DNA from: Candidatus Gastranaerophilales bacterium
GTDB taxonomy: Bacteria; Cyanobacteriota; Vampirovibrionia; Gastranaerophilales; Gastranaerophilaceae
Direction: 5' to 3'
Length of the DNA: 16,590 nt
NCBI GenBank assembly: GCA_947589525.1
Contig: CANQAW010000014.1
Location: 1-16,590 of the forward strand
Part shown: positions 1 through 5,845 of the stretch, in pieces
How positions within the stretch are numbered: position 1 is the first letter of the stretch
Layout of the letters: the number at the start of each line of letters is the position of its first letter
Translations under genes and position numbers: made by a program
The notes under the pieces: generated by a model
Seen by the model: the letters and a program-made list of their open reading frames with translations, nothing else
Databases searched by the model: none
What the model was told of the DNA's origin: nothing

Positions 1-258
1 GTTATACCATTTTACTGATTTTAAATTTTTATATATATTTTCTCTTTTTTTTGAATTTCCGACACCAATAATAAAACAGCAATCCCGATATTTTATATAA
101 TCAGTGTCGTTACCCAAAATCGGATAACCTAAAAAATGTTTTTGAACAGGGTCTTTGTCCAAAAAACCTAGCAGAGTATCATTATTTTTTAAAATGATAT
201 CTGCAATAACTTTTGCATGTCCGCCTGTTCCAATTACTATAACTTTTTTTAATACCAT
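1..258 (-). CDS. PglD/NeuD-type sugar O-acyltransferase, N-terminal part (runs off window edge)
   Basis: An open frame runs without a stop from an ATG at 258 down to base 1 (86 codons), so the C-terminal part lies outside the window. The protein begins MVLKKVIVIGTGGHAKVIAD. The Rossmann-like beta strand followed by G-T-G-G-H-A-K-V-I-A-D is the hallmark of the PglD/NeuD N-terminal domain. The later segments L-G-F-L-D-K-D and I-I-G-V-G-N also fit that family. Family members acetylate nucleotide-linked amino sugars or sialic acids for surface glycans. The left-handed beta-helix that binds acetyl-CoA would be in the missing part, so substrate and exact class cannot be judged. The gene faces away from a small XRE regulator and has an operator-like element just upstream of its start, which suggests regulated expression. 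No clear Shine-Dalgarno sequence is visible. Confidence 0.8.
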   Translation of the reverse strand, partial: MVLKKVIVIGTGGHAKVIADIILKNNDTLLGFLDKDPVQKHFLGYPILGNDTDYIKYRDCCFIIGVGNSKKRENIYKNLKSVKWYN

Positions 259-259
259 A

Positions 260-290
260 TTGACACTCACTGGATGTCACTTTTTATTTA
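260..290 (+). promoter_or_regulatory. Possible promoter for the XRE regulator
   Basis: A consensus -35 box TTGACA at 260-265 is followed at 285-290 by TATTTA as a possible -10, with a long 19-bp spacer. The -35 lies in the first operator-like element, which would let a bound repressor block the polymerase. The -10 is weak, so confidence is modest. Confidence 0.35.
261..279. promoter_or_regulatory. Operator-like palindromic element, copy 1
   Basis: The element TGACACTCACTGGATGTCA has 5-bp arms TGACA/TGTCA around a 9-bp centre. Its reverse complement matches the element at 313-331 at 16 of 19 positions, so the two copies lie in inverted orientation with 52 bp between equivalent ends, close to five helical turns. 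The copy sits 2 bp upstream of the acyltransferase start codon and contains most of a TTGACA box at 260-265. It probably binds the adjacent XRE protein; that assignment is an inference from position. Confidence 0.6.
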
Positions 291-300
291 AAAATACCAC

Positions 301-332
301 ATAATAAAAAAATGACAACCAGTAAATGTCAA
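301..332 (-). promoter_or_regulatory. Possible promoter for the acyltransferase gene
   Basis: On the minus strand a consensus TTGACA lies at 332-327, inside the second operator-like element. An AT-rich -10 candidate follows (TATTAT at 306-301, spacer 20 bp, or TTTATT at 308-303, spacer 18 bp). This mirrors the plus-strand promoter at 260-290, so the two promoters would overlap and point into each other. The spacing is not ideal. Confidence 0.35.
313..331. promoter_or_regulatory. Operator-like palindromic element, copy 2
   Basis: TGACAACCAGTAAATGTCA has the same TGACA/TGTCA arms as copy 1 and shares the CCAGT core when copy 1 is read on the other strand. It covers the first possible start codon of the XRE gene (ATG at 326), so a bound protein could block both initiation of transcription and the ribosome-binding region. 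Autoregulation by the XRE protein is the simplest reading. Confidence 0.6.
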
Positions 333-583
333 AGAAATTTATGTTTATAAATAAAACAACAGATGGAAAAAACAATATATGCGGAAAAAATATAAGCATT
401 TTGCGAAAAAATAAAAAACTATCGCAAAGGCAATTAGCCGTCGCAATGCAAATTAGCGGAATTGATATGGATAAAAATGCAATCCAAAGAATAGAAGCAG
501 GCAAAAGGTTTGTTACAGATATAGAAATAGTAGCGTTTTCAAAAGTTTTAAAAATAAATCTGGAAAGTTTGCTTATGCATTAA
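326..583 (+). CDS. Small XRE-family helix-turn-helix regulator
   Basis: This 85-residue protein is essentially one Cro/C1-type helix-turn-helix domain. Residues 20-82 read G-K-N-I-S-x-L-R-K, then L-S-Q-R-Q-L-A in the first HTH helix, then A-I-Q-R-I-E-A-G-K-R in the recognition region, and V-T-D-I-E-I-V-A-F-S-K-V-L in the C-terminal helices. No second sensing domain is present. A second in-frame ATG at 341 would give 80 residues. Neither start has a clear Shine-Dalgarno sequence, and the ATG at 326 lies inside an operator-like element, so the start is uncertain. The gene is divergent from the acyltransferase fragment, and the paired palindromes between them are its likely binding sites. It is probably a repressor of one or both genes; the signal is unknown. 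Confidence 0.85.
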   Translation: MSKKFMFINKTTDGKNNICGKNISILRKNKKLSQRQLAVAMQISGIDMDKNAIQRIEAGKRFVTDIEIVAFSKVLKINLESLLMH

Positions 584-614
584 TCTTAAACAAATATATT
601 ACAAATCAAAACTA

Positions 615-643
615 TTGATTTAAATTGCAGTTACAGATAACAT
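615..643 (+). promoter_or_regulatory. Promoter of the candidate small RNA
   Basis: A sigma-70-like pair is present: TTGATT at 615-620, a 17-bp spacer, and TAACAT at 638-643. Transcription would start near 650, just before the structured region. It fits the consensus reasonably, and no coding frame follows it, consistent with an RNA gene. Confidence 0.45.
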
Positions 644-649
644 TCAAAA

Positions 650-885
650 TAAAAGAGGAGGAAGTGGCACACCCACTAAATTACTATAGCTCAGCCGAGC
701 TTCGCTAAGGAATTTAAGTAATCTGCATCCTGCGCAATAAGACTTGGCAAGCTTCGTCATTTGCGGACATAGGATTATCACCCAAGACAATGCTAAAGTA
801 TTGTGCGGGTTCTCATCTCATTAATTCAACCGAATTTATGTGAACAAAAACAAAGACCACTATAAAAGCGGTCTTTGTTATGTTT
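650..885 (+). ncRNA. Candidate structured small RNA of unknown family
   Basis: The interval 584-895 has no convincing coding frame but is richer in G and C than normal spacers here and full of short helices. Visible pairings include AGTGG/CCACT (664-676), AGCTC/GAGCT (690-703), ATTACT/AGTAAT, a nested ATCCT-CGCAA with TTGCG-AGGAT, and ACAATGC/GTATTGT near 787-804. The ends can also pair (GAGG..GG.AA..GCACA at 655-671 with the stretch ending near 820). A promoter lies upstream and a terminator hairpin at 849-879 downstream, which together favour the plus strand. A 6S-like RNA was considered because of size and end pairing, but I cannot identify a family motif. SRP RNA, tmRNA and RNase P signatures were not found. 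Boundaries are approximate. Confidence 0.4.
849..879 (-). terminator. Rho-independent terminator, probably bidirectional
   Basis: A perfect 10-bp stem (AACAAAGACC at 849-858 with GGTCTTTGTT at 870-879) encloses an 11-nt loop. On the minus strand it is followed by a run of T, ending transcripts of the tRNA-Ser gene. On the plus strand it is followed by a weaker T-rich tail (ATGTTTTC) and could end the candidate small RNA, which would keep it from running antisense into the tRNA. Confidence 0.75.
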
Positions 886-895
886 TCTAAACTTA

Positions 896-981
896 GGAGG
901 AAGTGGGATTCGAACCCACGGAACACTCGCATGCTCGACGGTTTTCAAGACCGCTCCGATCAACCACTCCGGCATTCCTCC
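896..981 (-). tRNA. tRNA-Ser (anticodon UGA)
   Basis: The minus strand folds into a full class II tRNA. The acceptor stem is GGAGGAA/TTCCTCC, the D-stem CCG/CGG, and the anticodon stem GCGGT/ACCGT around loop CTTGAAA, giving anticodon TGA. A long variable arm (GAGCA/TGTTC) is typical of serine tRNAs, and the T-arm is GTGGG-TTCGAAT-CCCAC. It reads UCA and, by wobble, other UCN codons. CCA is not encoded and must be added by nucleotidyltransferase. The base following the acceptor stem is T, whereas bacterial serine tRNAs usually have G at the discriminator position. A strong promoter lies 16 bp upstream and a terminator 16 bp downstream, so it is a single-gene transcript. Confidence 0.97.
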
Positions 982-996
982 GAAAGTTACTTACAC

Positions 997-1025
997 ATAA
1001 TATCTTAAAAAAAACGCAATGTAAA
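997..1025 (-). promoter_or_regulatory. Promoter of tRNA-Ser
   Basis: On the minus strand TTTACA (1025-1020), a 17-bp spacer and TATTAT (1002-997) form a good sigma-70-type promoter. The start point would be near 990, giving a leader of about 8 nt before the tRNA. Confidence 0.75.
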
Positions 1026-1034
1026 GAACTTTTG

Positions 1035-1481
1035 TTATTTAGAAGTGTTTAAATACTTTACTACTTTATCCGTAATATCAATTCCGCCAAAGAACACAAC
1101 CGTTGTTTCCAGTACGGTGTCGATTTTGTTTTCAAGCGCAACTTGTTTAACGGCATTTTTTATAGCATTATCAATTTCTTGTTCTTTTCTTTCTTTAAGC
1201 TTCATATAAGCTTCTTGTTTTTTTGCAAGTTCTTTTGCGGTTGCTTCCTCGAAATTTTTGCGCTCCAAAGGAGAAGAAAGTTTTTTATACTCTCTTTCCT
1301 TATCAAGAGAATAGCGTTGAATTTCGGAATATTTATCCGACATTTCATCACTTAAAAGTTTAACTTTTGTGTAATTTTCAATGATTTTATCAAAATGGAT
1401 AACTCCGATTGTGTCTGCTTGAGCACATGAAGATAAAGCAAAAATCGAAGCAATTGAACTTAATAATAAGACTTTTTTCAT
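1035..1481 (-). CDS. Skp/OmpH-family periplasmic protein
   Basis: The 148-residue product starts with an export signal (M-K-K, then a hydrophobic stretch to about residue 18). This could be cleaved at A-Q-A by signal peptidase I or processed as a lipoprotein at C19 (L-S-S-C). The mature part opens with I-G-V-I-H-F-D-K-I, the typical first strand of Skp/OmpH proteins. A long charged coiled-coil region of about residues 40-115 follows, then a short C-terminal strand region. Skp family members are trimeric holdase chaperones that keep outer-membrane proteins soluble in the periplasm, and the length is normal. The start is supported by AAGGAG a few bases upstream. The gene is divergent from the plsC-like gene. 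The usual neighbours bamA, fabZ and lpxD are absent here, so the role rests on sequence style alone. Confidence 0.75.
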   Translation of the reverse strand: MKKVLLLSSIASIFALSSCAQADTIGVIHFDKIIENYTKVKLLSDEMSDKYSEIQRYSLDKEREYKKLSSPLERKNFEEATAKELAKKQEAYMKLKERKEQEIDNAIKNAVKQVALENKIDTVLETTVVFFGGIDITDKVVKYLNTSK

Positions 1482-1503
1482 ACAAACTCCTTTACTTAAA
1501 AAA

Positions 1504-1536
1504 ATTATATCATATTTTTATTTTATTCTGTATAAT
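1504..1536. promoter_or_regulatory. Divergent -10 elements between the skp-like and plsC-like genes
   Basis: A perfect TATAAT lies at 1531-1536 on the plus strand, about 30 bp before the acyltransferase start. Another lies at 1509-1504 on the minus strand, before the Skp-like gene. Neither has a convincing -35 box at the right distance, so these are candidates only in a very AT-rich spacer. Confidence 0.35.
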
Positions 1537-1566
1537 TGTAACATAATGGGAGGAAATAATTAAATT

Positions 1567-2862
1567 ATGCCAAGAGACTACCAAAAGCGCTCATCAAAAG
1601 AATACAATATTTTTAGAGGCATATTCCAATGGATTACATGTACACTGGTATTCGGAACATATTTCAGACTTGCTTTTAATTTAAAAATTGAAGGCAGGGA
1701 AAATGTCCCCAAAAAAGGCTTCTTTATAGTTGCATCTAATCACGCAAGTGCTATAGACCCGTTTATAGTTATACATGCAATCCAAAAAAATGTTGCATAT
1801 ATGGCAAAAGTCGAGCTTTTTAAAAATCCCGTTGCCAGATTTTTCTTAAATGCACTCGGTGCTTTTGCGGTAGACAGGTCAAAAGTTTCAATTTCGACAA
1901 TAAAAACCGTTATAGGATTAAAACAAACAAATTGGGCTCTTGGAATATTTCCGCAGGGCACAAGAGAAAAAGACGGAAATTTAGATAATATAAACAAAGG
2001 ATTTGCAAGTTTTGCAAAAACTCTAAAATGCGACATTCTCCCTGTCGCCATAACGGGAGTAAGAAAAGAGCAAAGAAAAATTTTCAGGGGCAGAATGAAA
2101 GTTAAAATAGGAAAACCAATCCCCTATAATGACGATATTGAAGCAATGATGAAGTTATGGTGCGAGGAAGTATCCAACTTATCAGAGGAGAGTAAAAAAG
2201 TGAACGAAAATTATGCACACAGAAAAGCTAAAGATTTTAATATCTTAACCAGATTGTACCAGTACTATGCTCTGTATATTCTTTTTCTTCCCATATTCGG
2301 TACGCTTTTTTACAAATTCAAAGTAAAAAGAAACAAAAATTTGGAAAAAAAGCCCTATATAATTGCTCCAAATCATATTTCATACATGGATGTATTCATT
2401 GTTAATTACGGAATTGCACGCCCTTTGGCATACATGGCAAAACAGGAGCTCTTTCAAACGGGAAGCTGGCTTAAAGATTACGTAAGAAAAAACATCTTAA
2501 GATTAGGTGCATTTGCGGTTAACAGAGAAAAAGTCGGCATATCCACCATAAAAACAGCAAAAGAAGTTTTTAAAGCCAAGTATAATCTGTGTATTTTTCC
2601 TCAGGGCGGTATCAGAAAAAATAAAATCATAGAAAACATTAATCCCGGATTTATATATTTTGCAAAGACAAATAAAATCGATATTGTTCCTGTCGGAATT
2701 TCAGGACTAGAAACATACAACTGGAAACCCTTCAGAAAACAAAAAGTCAACATAAACATAGGCGAACCTATTTCATGGCAATTAGATGAAAATGAAATAG
2801 TTAAGCATTGGTGTAAACAAATTTCCGACCTTACCGGATATCAAAATTTAAATGTTTGTTAA
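1567..2862 (+). CDS. Tandem-domain 1-acyl-glycerol-3-phosphate acyltransferase (PlsC-like, two copies fused)
   Basis: The 431-residue protein carries two complete PlsC/LPLAT domains. Domain 1 (about 35-200) has N-H-A-S-A-I-D (H59, D64), G-A-F-A-V-D-R at 98-104, F-P-Q-G-T-R at 128-133 and L-P-V-A-I-T-G near 158. Domain 2 (about 245-420) has N-H-I-S-Y-M-D (H270, D275), G-A-F-A-V-N-R near 314, F-P-Q-G-G-I-R at 344-350 and V-P-V-G-I-S-G near 374. Both keep the catalytic HX4D pair. Domain 2 has lost the threonine of the substrate-binding E/Q-G-T-R block. The halves are clearly related (both contain A-Y-M-A-K, E-L-F and I-S-T-I-K-T), so an internal duplication is likely. Ordinary PlsC proteins have one domain of about 240 residues and transfer the second acyl chain in phosphatidic acid synthesis at the membrane. 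GGAGG lies 13 nt before the ATG, slightly far. Confidence 0.9.
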   Translation: MPRDYQKRSSKEYNIFRGIFQWITCTLVFGTYFRLAFNLKIEGRENVPKKGFFIVASNHASAIDPFIVIHAIQKNVAYMAKVELFKNPVARFFLNALGAFAVDRSKVSISTIKTVIGLKQTNWALGIFPQGTREKDGNLDNINKGFASFAKTLKCDILPVAITGVRKEQRKIFRGRMKVKIGKPIPYNDDIEAMMKLWCEEVSNLSEESKKVNENYAHRKAKDFNILTRLYQYYALYILFLPIFGTLFYKFKVKRNKNLEKKPYIIAPNHISYMDVFIVNYGIARPLAYMAKQELFQTGSWLKDYVRKNILRLGAFAVNREKVGISTIKTAKEVFKAKYNLCIFPQGGIRKNKIIENINPGFIYFAKTNKIDIVPVGISGLETYNWKPFRKQKVNINIGEPISWQLDENEIVKHWCKQISDLTGYQNLNVC

Positions 2863-2933
2863 AAACCGAGTCAGGCAATTTTTTTTCTTTAAGCGTTTTG
2901 TATTTGAGTAATAAAATCCTGTAAGGAAATATT

Positions 2934-4301
2934 TTGACAGTCAATTTTTCTCGCATAACACAAACAGTACATACGGTTAACAACCCTAACCTGCCCTTAG
3001 GCGCATTAATAGTTGAAATTCCGACGGATATCGGAAGGTCATATCAAGGCTATAAACGAGGAGGTATATTAGAAGGTGCGGAAAAATTCAGAAAAGAAGT
3101 CATGTCGGCAGGCGTTTGGCTTGCGGGTATTCCCGCATTTAAATGGCTGGGAGATAAAATATGCGAAAAAATCTTAAAAGTGCCTATGGCAATTGATTTT
3201 TCGCTTGACGATGCTGCTGCGGGCAACACGTCTATCAAAGACAGCATTGAATATTTGACTAAAAAAACAGCCGAACAGGCAAAAAATTACCTTAAAGACA
3301 AAAAAAACAAAGGCGAGTTTTACGATATATCTGATTTACCCAAAAGGTATTTTAAAAATGACGGAACATCAATTTTTGCAGGATTAAACCCGAAAGAGCT
3401 AATAAAAAAAACAAGGGGAGCAAAAATTGCCACATCAATTTCGGCATATTTGCTTAACATATTTGCTCTTTCAATTGCATTGCCATTGATAAATCAAGCT
3501 TTAACCAGAAGAAAAATGGCAAAAATGAAAAAAGATACAAATATTGTAAAATTTGATACCATAAACGAGTTTAAAAATAAAACAAAAAAAGAAAAAAGCT
3601 CGCAAATTTCATTTAAGGGCGGACTAAATTCCATAATTCAACATCCTTTTGCAACTTTTGTAGACGGCATAGAAAACAGTGCAACGTTCAGATTAATTGC
3701 ACCTGATGCCCCGATGATTTTAGGACGTGTCAAAACCTCAAGGAATAAATATGAAGCGTTAGAGACGGTTATAATAGACGGCTCCGGAATATTTTTATAT
3801 AATTTTTGTGCGGATTGCATACAAACACTAATCAGGAAATTTTCCAAAAATCCCAAAATTCCCCCAAAAGTAAGTGAAATCATTGCAAATAAAGATACAA
3901 ACACCATAAACGAAGCAATTGCAAAATTACAAATAAACCCCAAGCAAACCGCCGAAGAACTATTTGGCAAACAAACGGCGCAAGAAATTTATAAATGCGC
4001 AACATACGGTAAATACGGAAAAATCAATAAATATGTCAAAAAAGAAACCTTAGCACAAATCGACGGTGATATTTGCGCTTTTCTGGAAGGGTTTAAAAAT
4101 TCAACCAAATCAATACAGGAATATACCAAATCAATAAACGGCAAAAATGCGCTATACTTAGGTATCGGGCTTTTAGTCGCAATAATGGGACAAGCAATCA
4201 TTGTCCCCAAAACCGCTTTCAAAATAACGGAAATTTTAACAGGCAAAAACCAATTTACGGGAATAGCCAAATACGATGACGACAAGAAAAAGCAAAATTA
4301 A
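2934..4301 (+). CDS. Lineage-specific membrane protein of unknown function (455 aa, F-K-G-G motif)
   Basis: I do not recognise a named family. The TTG start is chosen because AAGGA lies 6 nt upstream. The protein is lysine-rich, with hydrophobic segments that may span the membrane at about 164-187 and 405-424. A long charged region between and around them includes a basic stretch R-R-K-M-A-K-M-K-K after the first helix. A motif S-Q-I-S-F-K-G-G occurs at 223-230, and a related one (I-N-F-N-G-G) is near the N-terminus of the protein at 10,239-12,287. No signal peptide is present. The style matches large uncharacterised proteins common in gut Melainabacteria; this is an impression, not a search result. 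It converges with the RND-like gene, and their stop codons overlap in one TTAA (4298-4301) without a terminator between them. Confidence 0.8.
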   Translation: MTVNFSRITQTVHTVNNPNLPLGALIVEIPTDIGRSYQGYKRGGILEGAEKFRKEVMSAGVWLAGIPAFKWLGDKICEKILKVPMAIDFSLDDAAAGNTSIKDSIEYLTKKTAEQAKNYLKDKKNKGEFYDISDLPKRYFKNDGTSIFAGLNPKELIKKTRGAKIATSISAYLLNIFALSIALPLINQALTRRKMAKMKKDTNIVKFDTINEFKNKTKKEKSSQISFKGGLNSIIQHPFATFVDGIENSATFRLIAPDAPMILGRVKTSRNKYEALETVIIDGSGIFLYNFCADCIQTLIRKFSKNPKIPPKVSEIIANKDTNTINEAIAKLQINPKQTAEELFGKQTAQEIYKCATYGKYGKINKYVKKETLAQIDGDICAFLEGFKNSTKSIQEYTKSINGKNALYLGIGLLVAIMGQAIIVPKTAFKITEILTGKNQFTGIAKYDDDKKKQN

Positions 4302-5845
4302 TCATAAACCACGCCTTGAGCATAAAACCTTCCGTTTTTTCTTGAAATTTCACTTAACCCTTCCTTTACATCCGTTTTAACAAAATTATTTACATCGTAT
4401 AAAACATTATTAACAACGCTGTAAACGAAATTTTCGGCTTGTTCGCCCTTACGCTTTAAAATTATTGGAATGATATTTGAATTATAACTGTAATAATCCG
4501 CAATCAAACCGCCGTTAGCTGAAATTAAAGAATAGAGCAATTCATCTTTGGATATTGAATACTCTTCAAGAGAATAGTTATCGGTTTGAAAAAACGGTAA
4601 TGTTGAAAATTTTGTATAATCAACATAAAAGGAATTGTATTTAGCTTGAATTTTTTCGCTTTGAGCCCTTAGAGTTTCTATTTTATCCGAACTAAACTCA
4701 TATATATGTTTTGGTTTATTTTGCTTTAGTCCAGAACTGTGCAAAAATTTTTTTATTTTGCGAACATCTTTTTTTTGAACAAAAAAGCTCAATCCGGAAG
4801 GATTTATTTTTGCTTTTGAAAACTTACTTATATCAACATTATGCAAGCACAAAATATTGTTGTCTTTCAATTGAGAATTTATTTTATTTAAAATTTCTTC
4901 AATAACAGTCTCATTATCGGGATTTATCGAAATCACGGAGCATTTATGCGTTTGTATAACGTCATTTTGTGAAAAAAACTTATAATTCGTTAATTTTTTA
5001 TCTAAAATTTTTTTAATCGCAAAATCAGGTATATATACCCTGCTTGATATACCCAAAAGAACACCGGGGGAATTATTGTATGAAATTATCGTACCTTGAG
5101 GATAATTAACTTCGTTTACAATATTAAAAACATTGGAAAACTTCGTATAAAATGCGCCGTTTTTATACGGCAGTACGATATTTTCCAAATCATCGGACGA
5201 ATTAACACTGCTGTTAATTTGAACGGGAATGGAAGCGCTGATAAAAACATGACGGTTAATGTTATTATTTAAGATAATTTGTTTTAGTTTTGAAATATCA
5301 ATTTTAAACTGTCTTAATGATGTATCACTAAAATAAATATTTGTTGAATAAGGGTAATCGGGTATTGATTTAACATCAAAAATCTTTTTTCCAAACAGCT
5401 TAGTTTCAAATATATCTTCAATTAAATTATAAAATTCAAAAATATCGCAGTTTGAATTAACGGCTAATAAAAAATTATATTTTTTCTTGTAATCAAAATC
5501 AAATACGGCTCTGATATATTCCTTATTAAAATTCAGATTATTAATTGCACTGTAAACTTCAGACGTTACATCGGCATAAAGAGCTTGCTTATTAAAAATT
5601 AAAACGGGCAATTTTAAAAAAATATCGCAAGTATTAAAATAAGAATGAACAAAAACTTCTTTAATATCTCTTTTTTTTAATAAAACTTTGCTTATATAAT
5701 TTGCCCAAAGAGCATCCGTATCGGATGCGGATTTATTTTCAAATATTAATGTAATTTTAATATCATATCCACTTGCAACATTACATAAAATAAAAGTCAA
5801 AATAAGTACAAAAAATAAAATCGTAATTAAGATTTTGTTTCTCAT
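4298..5845 (-). CDS. RND-pump-like periplasmic protein lacking the transporter membrane domain
   Basis: One hydrophobic helix (residues 5-22) is followed by about 490 residues with no other membrane segment. The N-terminal half resembles the AcrB region after TM1. It has K-E-V-F-V near 62, D-V-T-S-E-V-Y-S-A-I near 92, an F-K-I-D-I-S-K-L stretch near 180 and D-D-L-E-N-I-V-L at 218-225. It ends in P-G-V-L-L-G-I followed by a helix (275-285), as before TM2 in RND pumps. The C-terminal half resembles the region after TM7: a helix near 388-401, then Y-S-I-S-K-D-E-L-L-Y-S-L near 429, N-G-G-L-I and finally E-I-S-R-K-N-G-R at 499-506, matching the R-x-N-G just before TM8. Normal pumps have about 1,050 residues and 12 helices with the proton-relay residues, all absent here. 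It is translationally coupled (ATGA) to the adaptor gene. Homology is my reading of motif order and needs a profile search. The frame is intact, so recent decay is unlikely. Confidence 0.6.
   Translation of the reverse strand: MRNKILITILFFVLILTFILCNVASGYDIKITLIFENKSASDTDALWANYISKVLLKKRDIKEVFVHSYFNTCDIFLKLPVLIFNKQALYADVTSEVYSAINNLNFNKEYIRAVFDFDYKKKYNFLLAVNSNCDIFEFYNLIEDIFETKLFGKKIFDVKSIPDYPYSTNIYFSDTSLRQFKIDISKLKQIILNNNINRHVFISASIPVQINSSVNSSDDLENIVLPYKNGAFYTKFSNVFNIVNEVNYPQGTIISYNNSPGVLLGISSRVYIPDFAIKKILDKKLTNYKFFSQNDVIQTHKCSVISINPDNETVIEEILNKINSQLKDNNILCLHNVDISKFSKAKINPSGLSFFVQKKDVRKIKKFLHSSGLKQNKPKHIYEFSSDKIETLRAQSEKIQAKYNSFYVDYTKFSTLPFFQTDNYSLEEYSISKDELLYSLISANGGLIADYYSYNSNIIPIILKRKGEQAENFVYSVVNNVLYDVNNFVKTDVKEGLSEISRKNGRFYAQGVVYD

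Noticed and set aside
261..331. Invertible promoter flanked by inverted repeats
   Set aside because: The repeats could define an invertible segment, but only 33 bp lie between them and no recombinase gene is nearby. Each copy is itself palindromic, so operators are more likely.
277..504. Open frame on the minus strand opposite the XRE regulator
   Set aside because: It is a low-complexity, Phe/Ile-rich shadow of the XRE gene with no family features. The acyltransferase start at 258 explains the minus strand better.
650..840. 6S RNA, SRP RNA, tmRNA or RNase P RNA
   Set aside because: Size and end pairing are compatible with 6S, but the fold appears branched and no diagnostic motif of any of these RNAs could be found by eye. 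It is left as an unassigned RNA.
2870..2890. Terminator after the acyltransferase (T-rich stretch)
   Set aside because: A run of eight T is present, but no stable stem precedes it.
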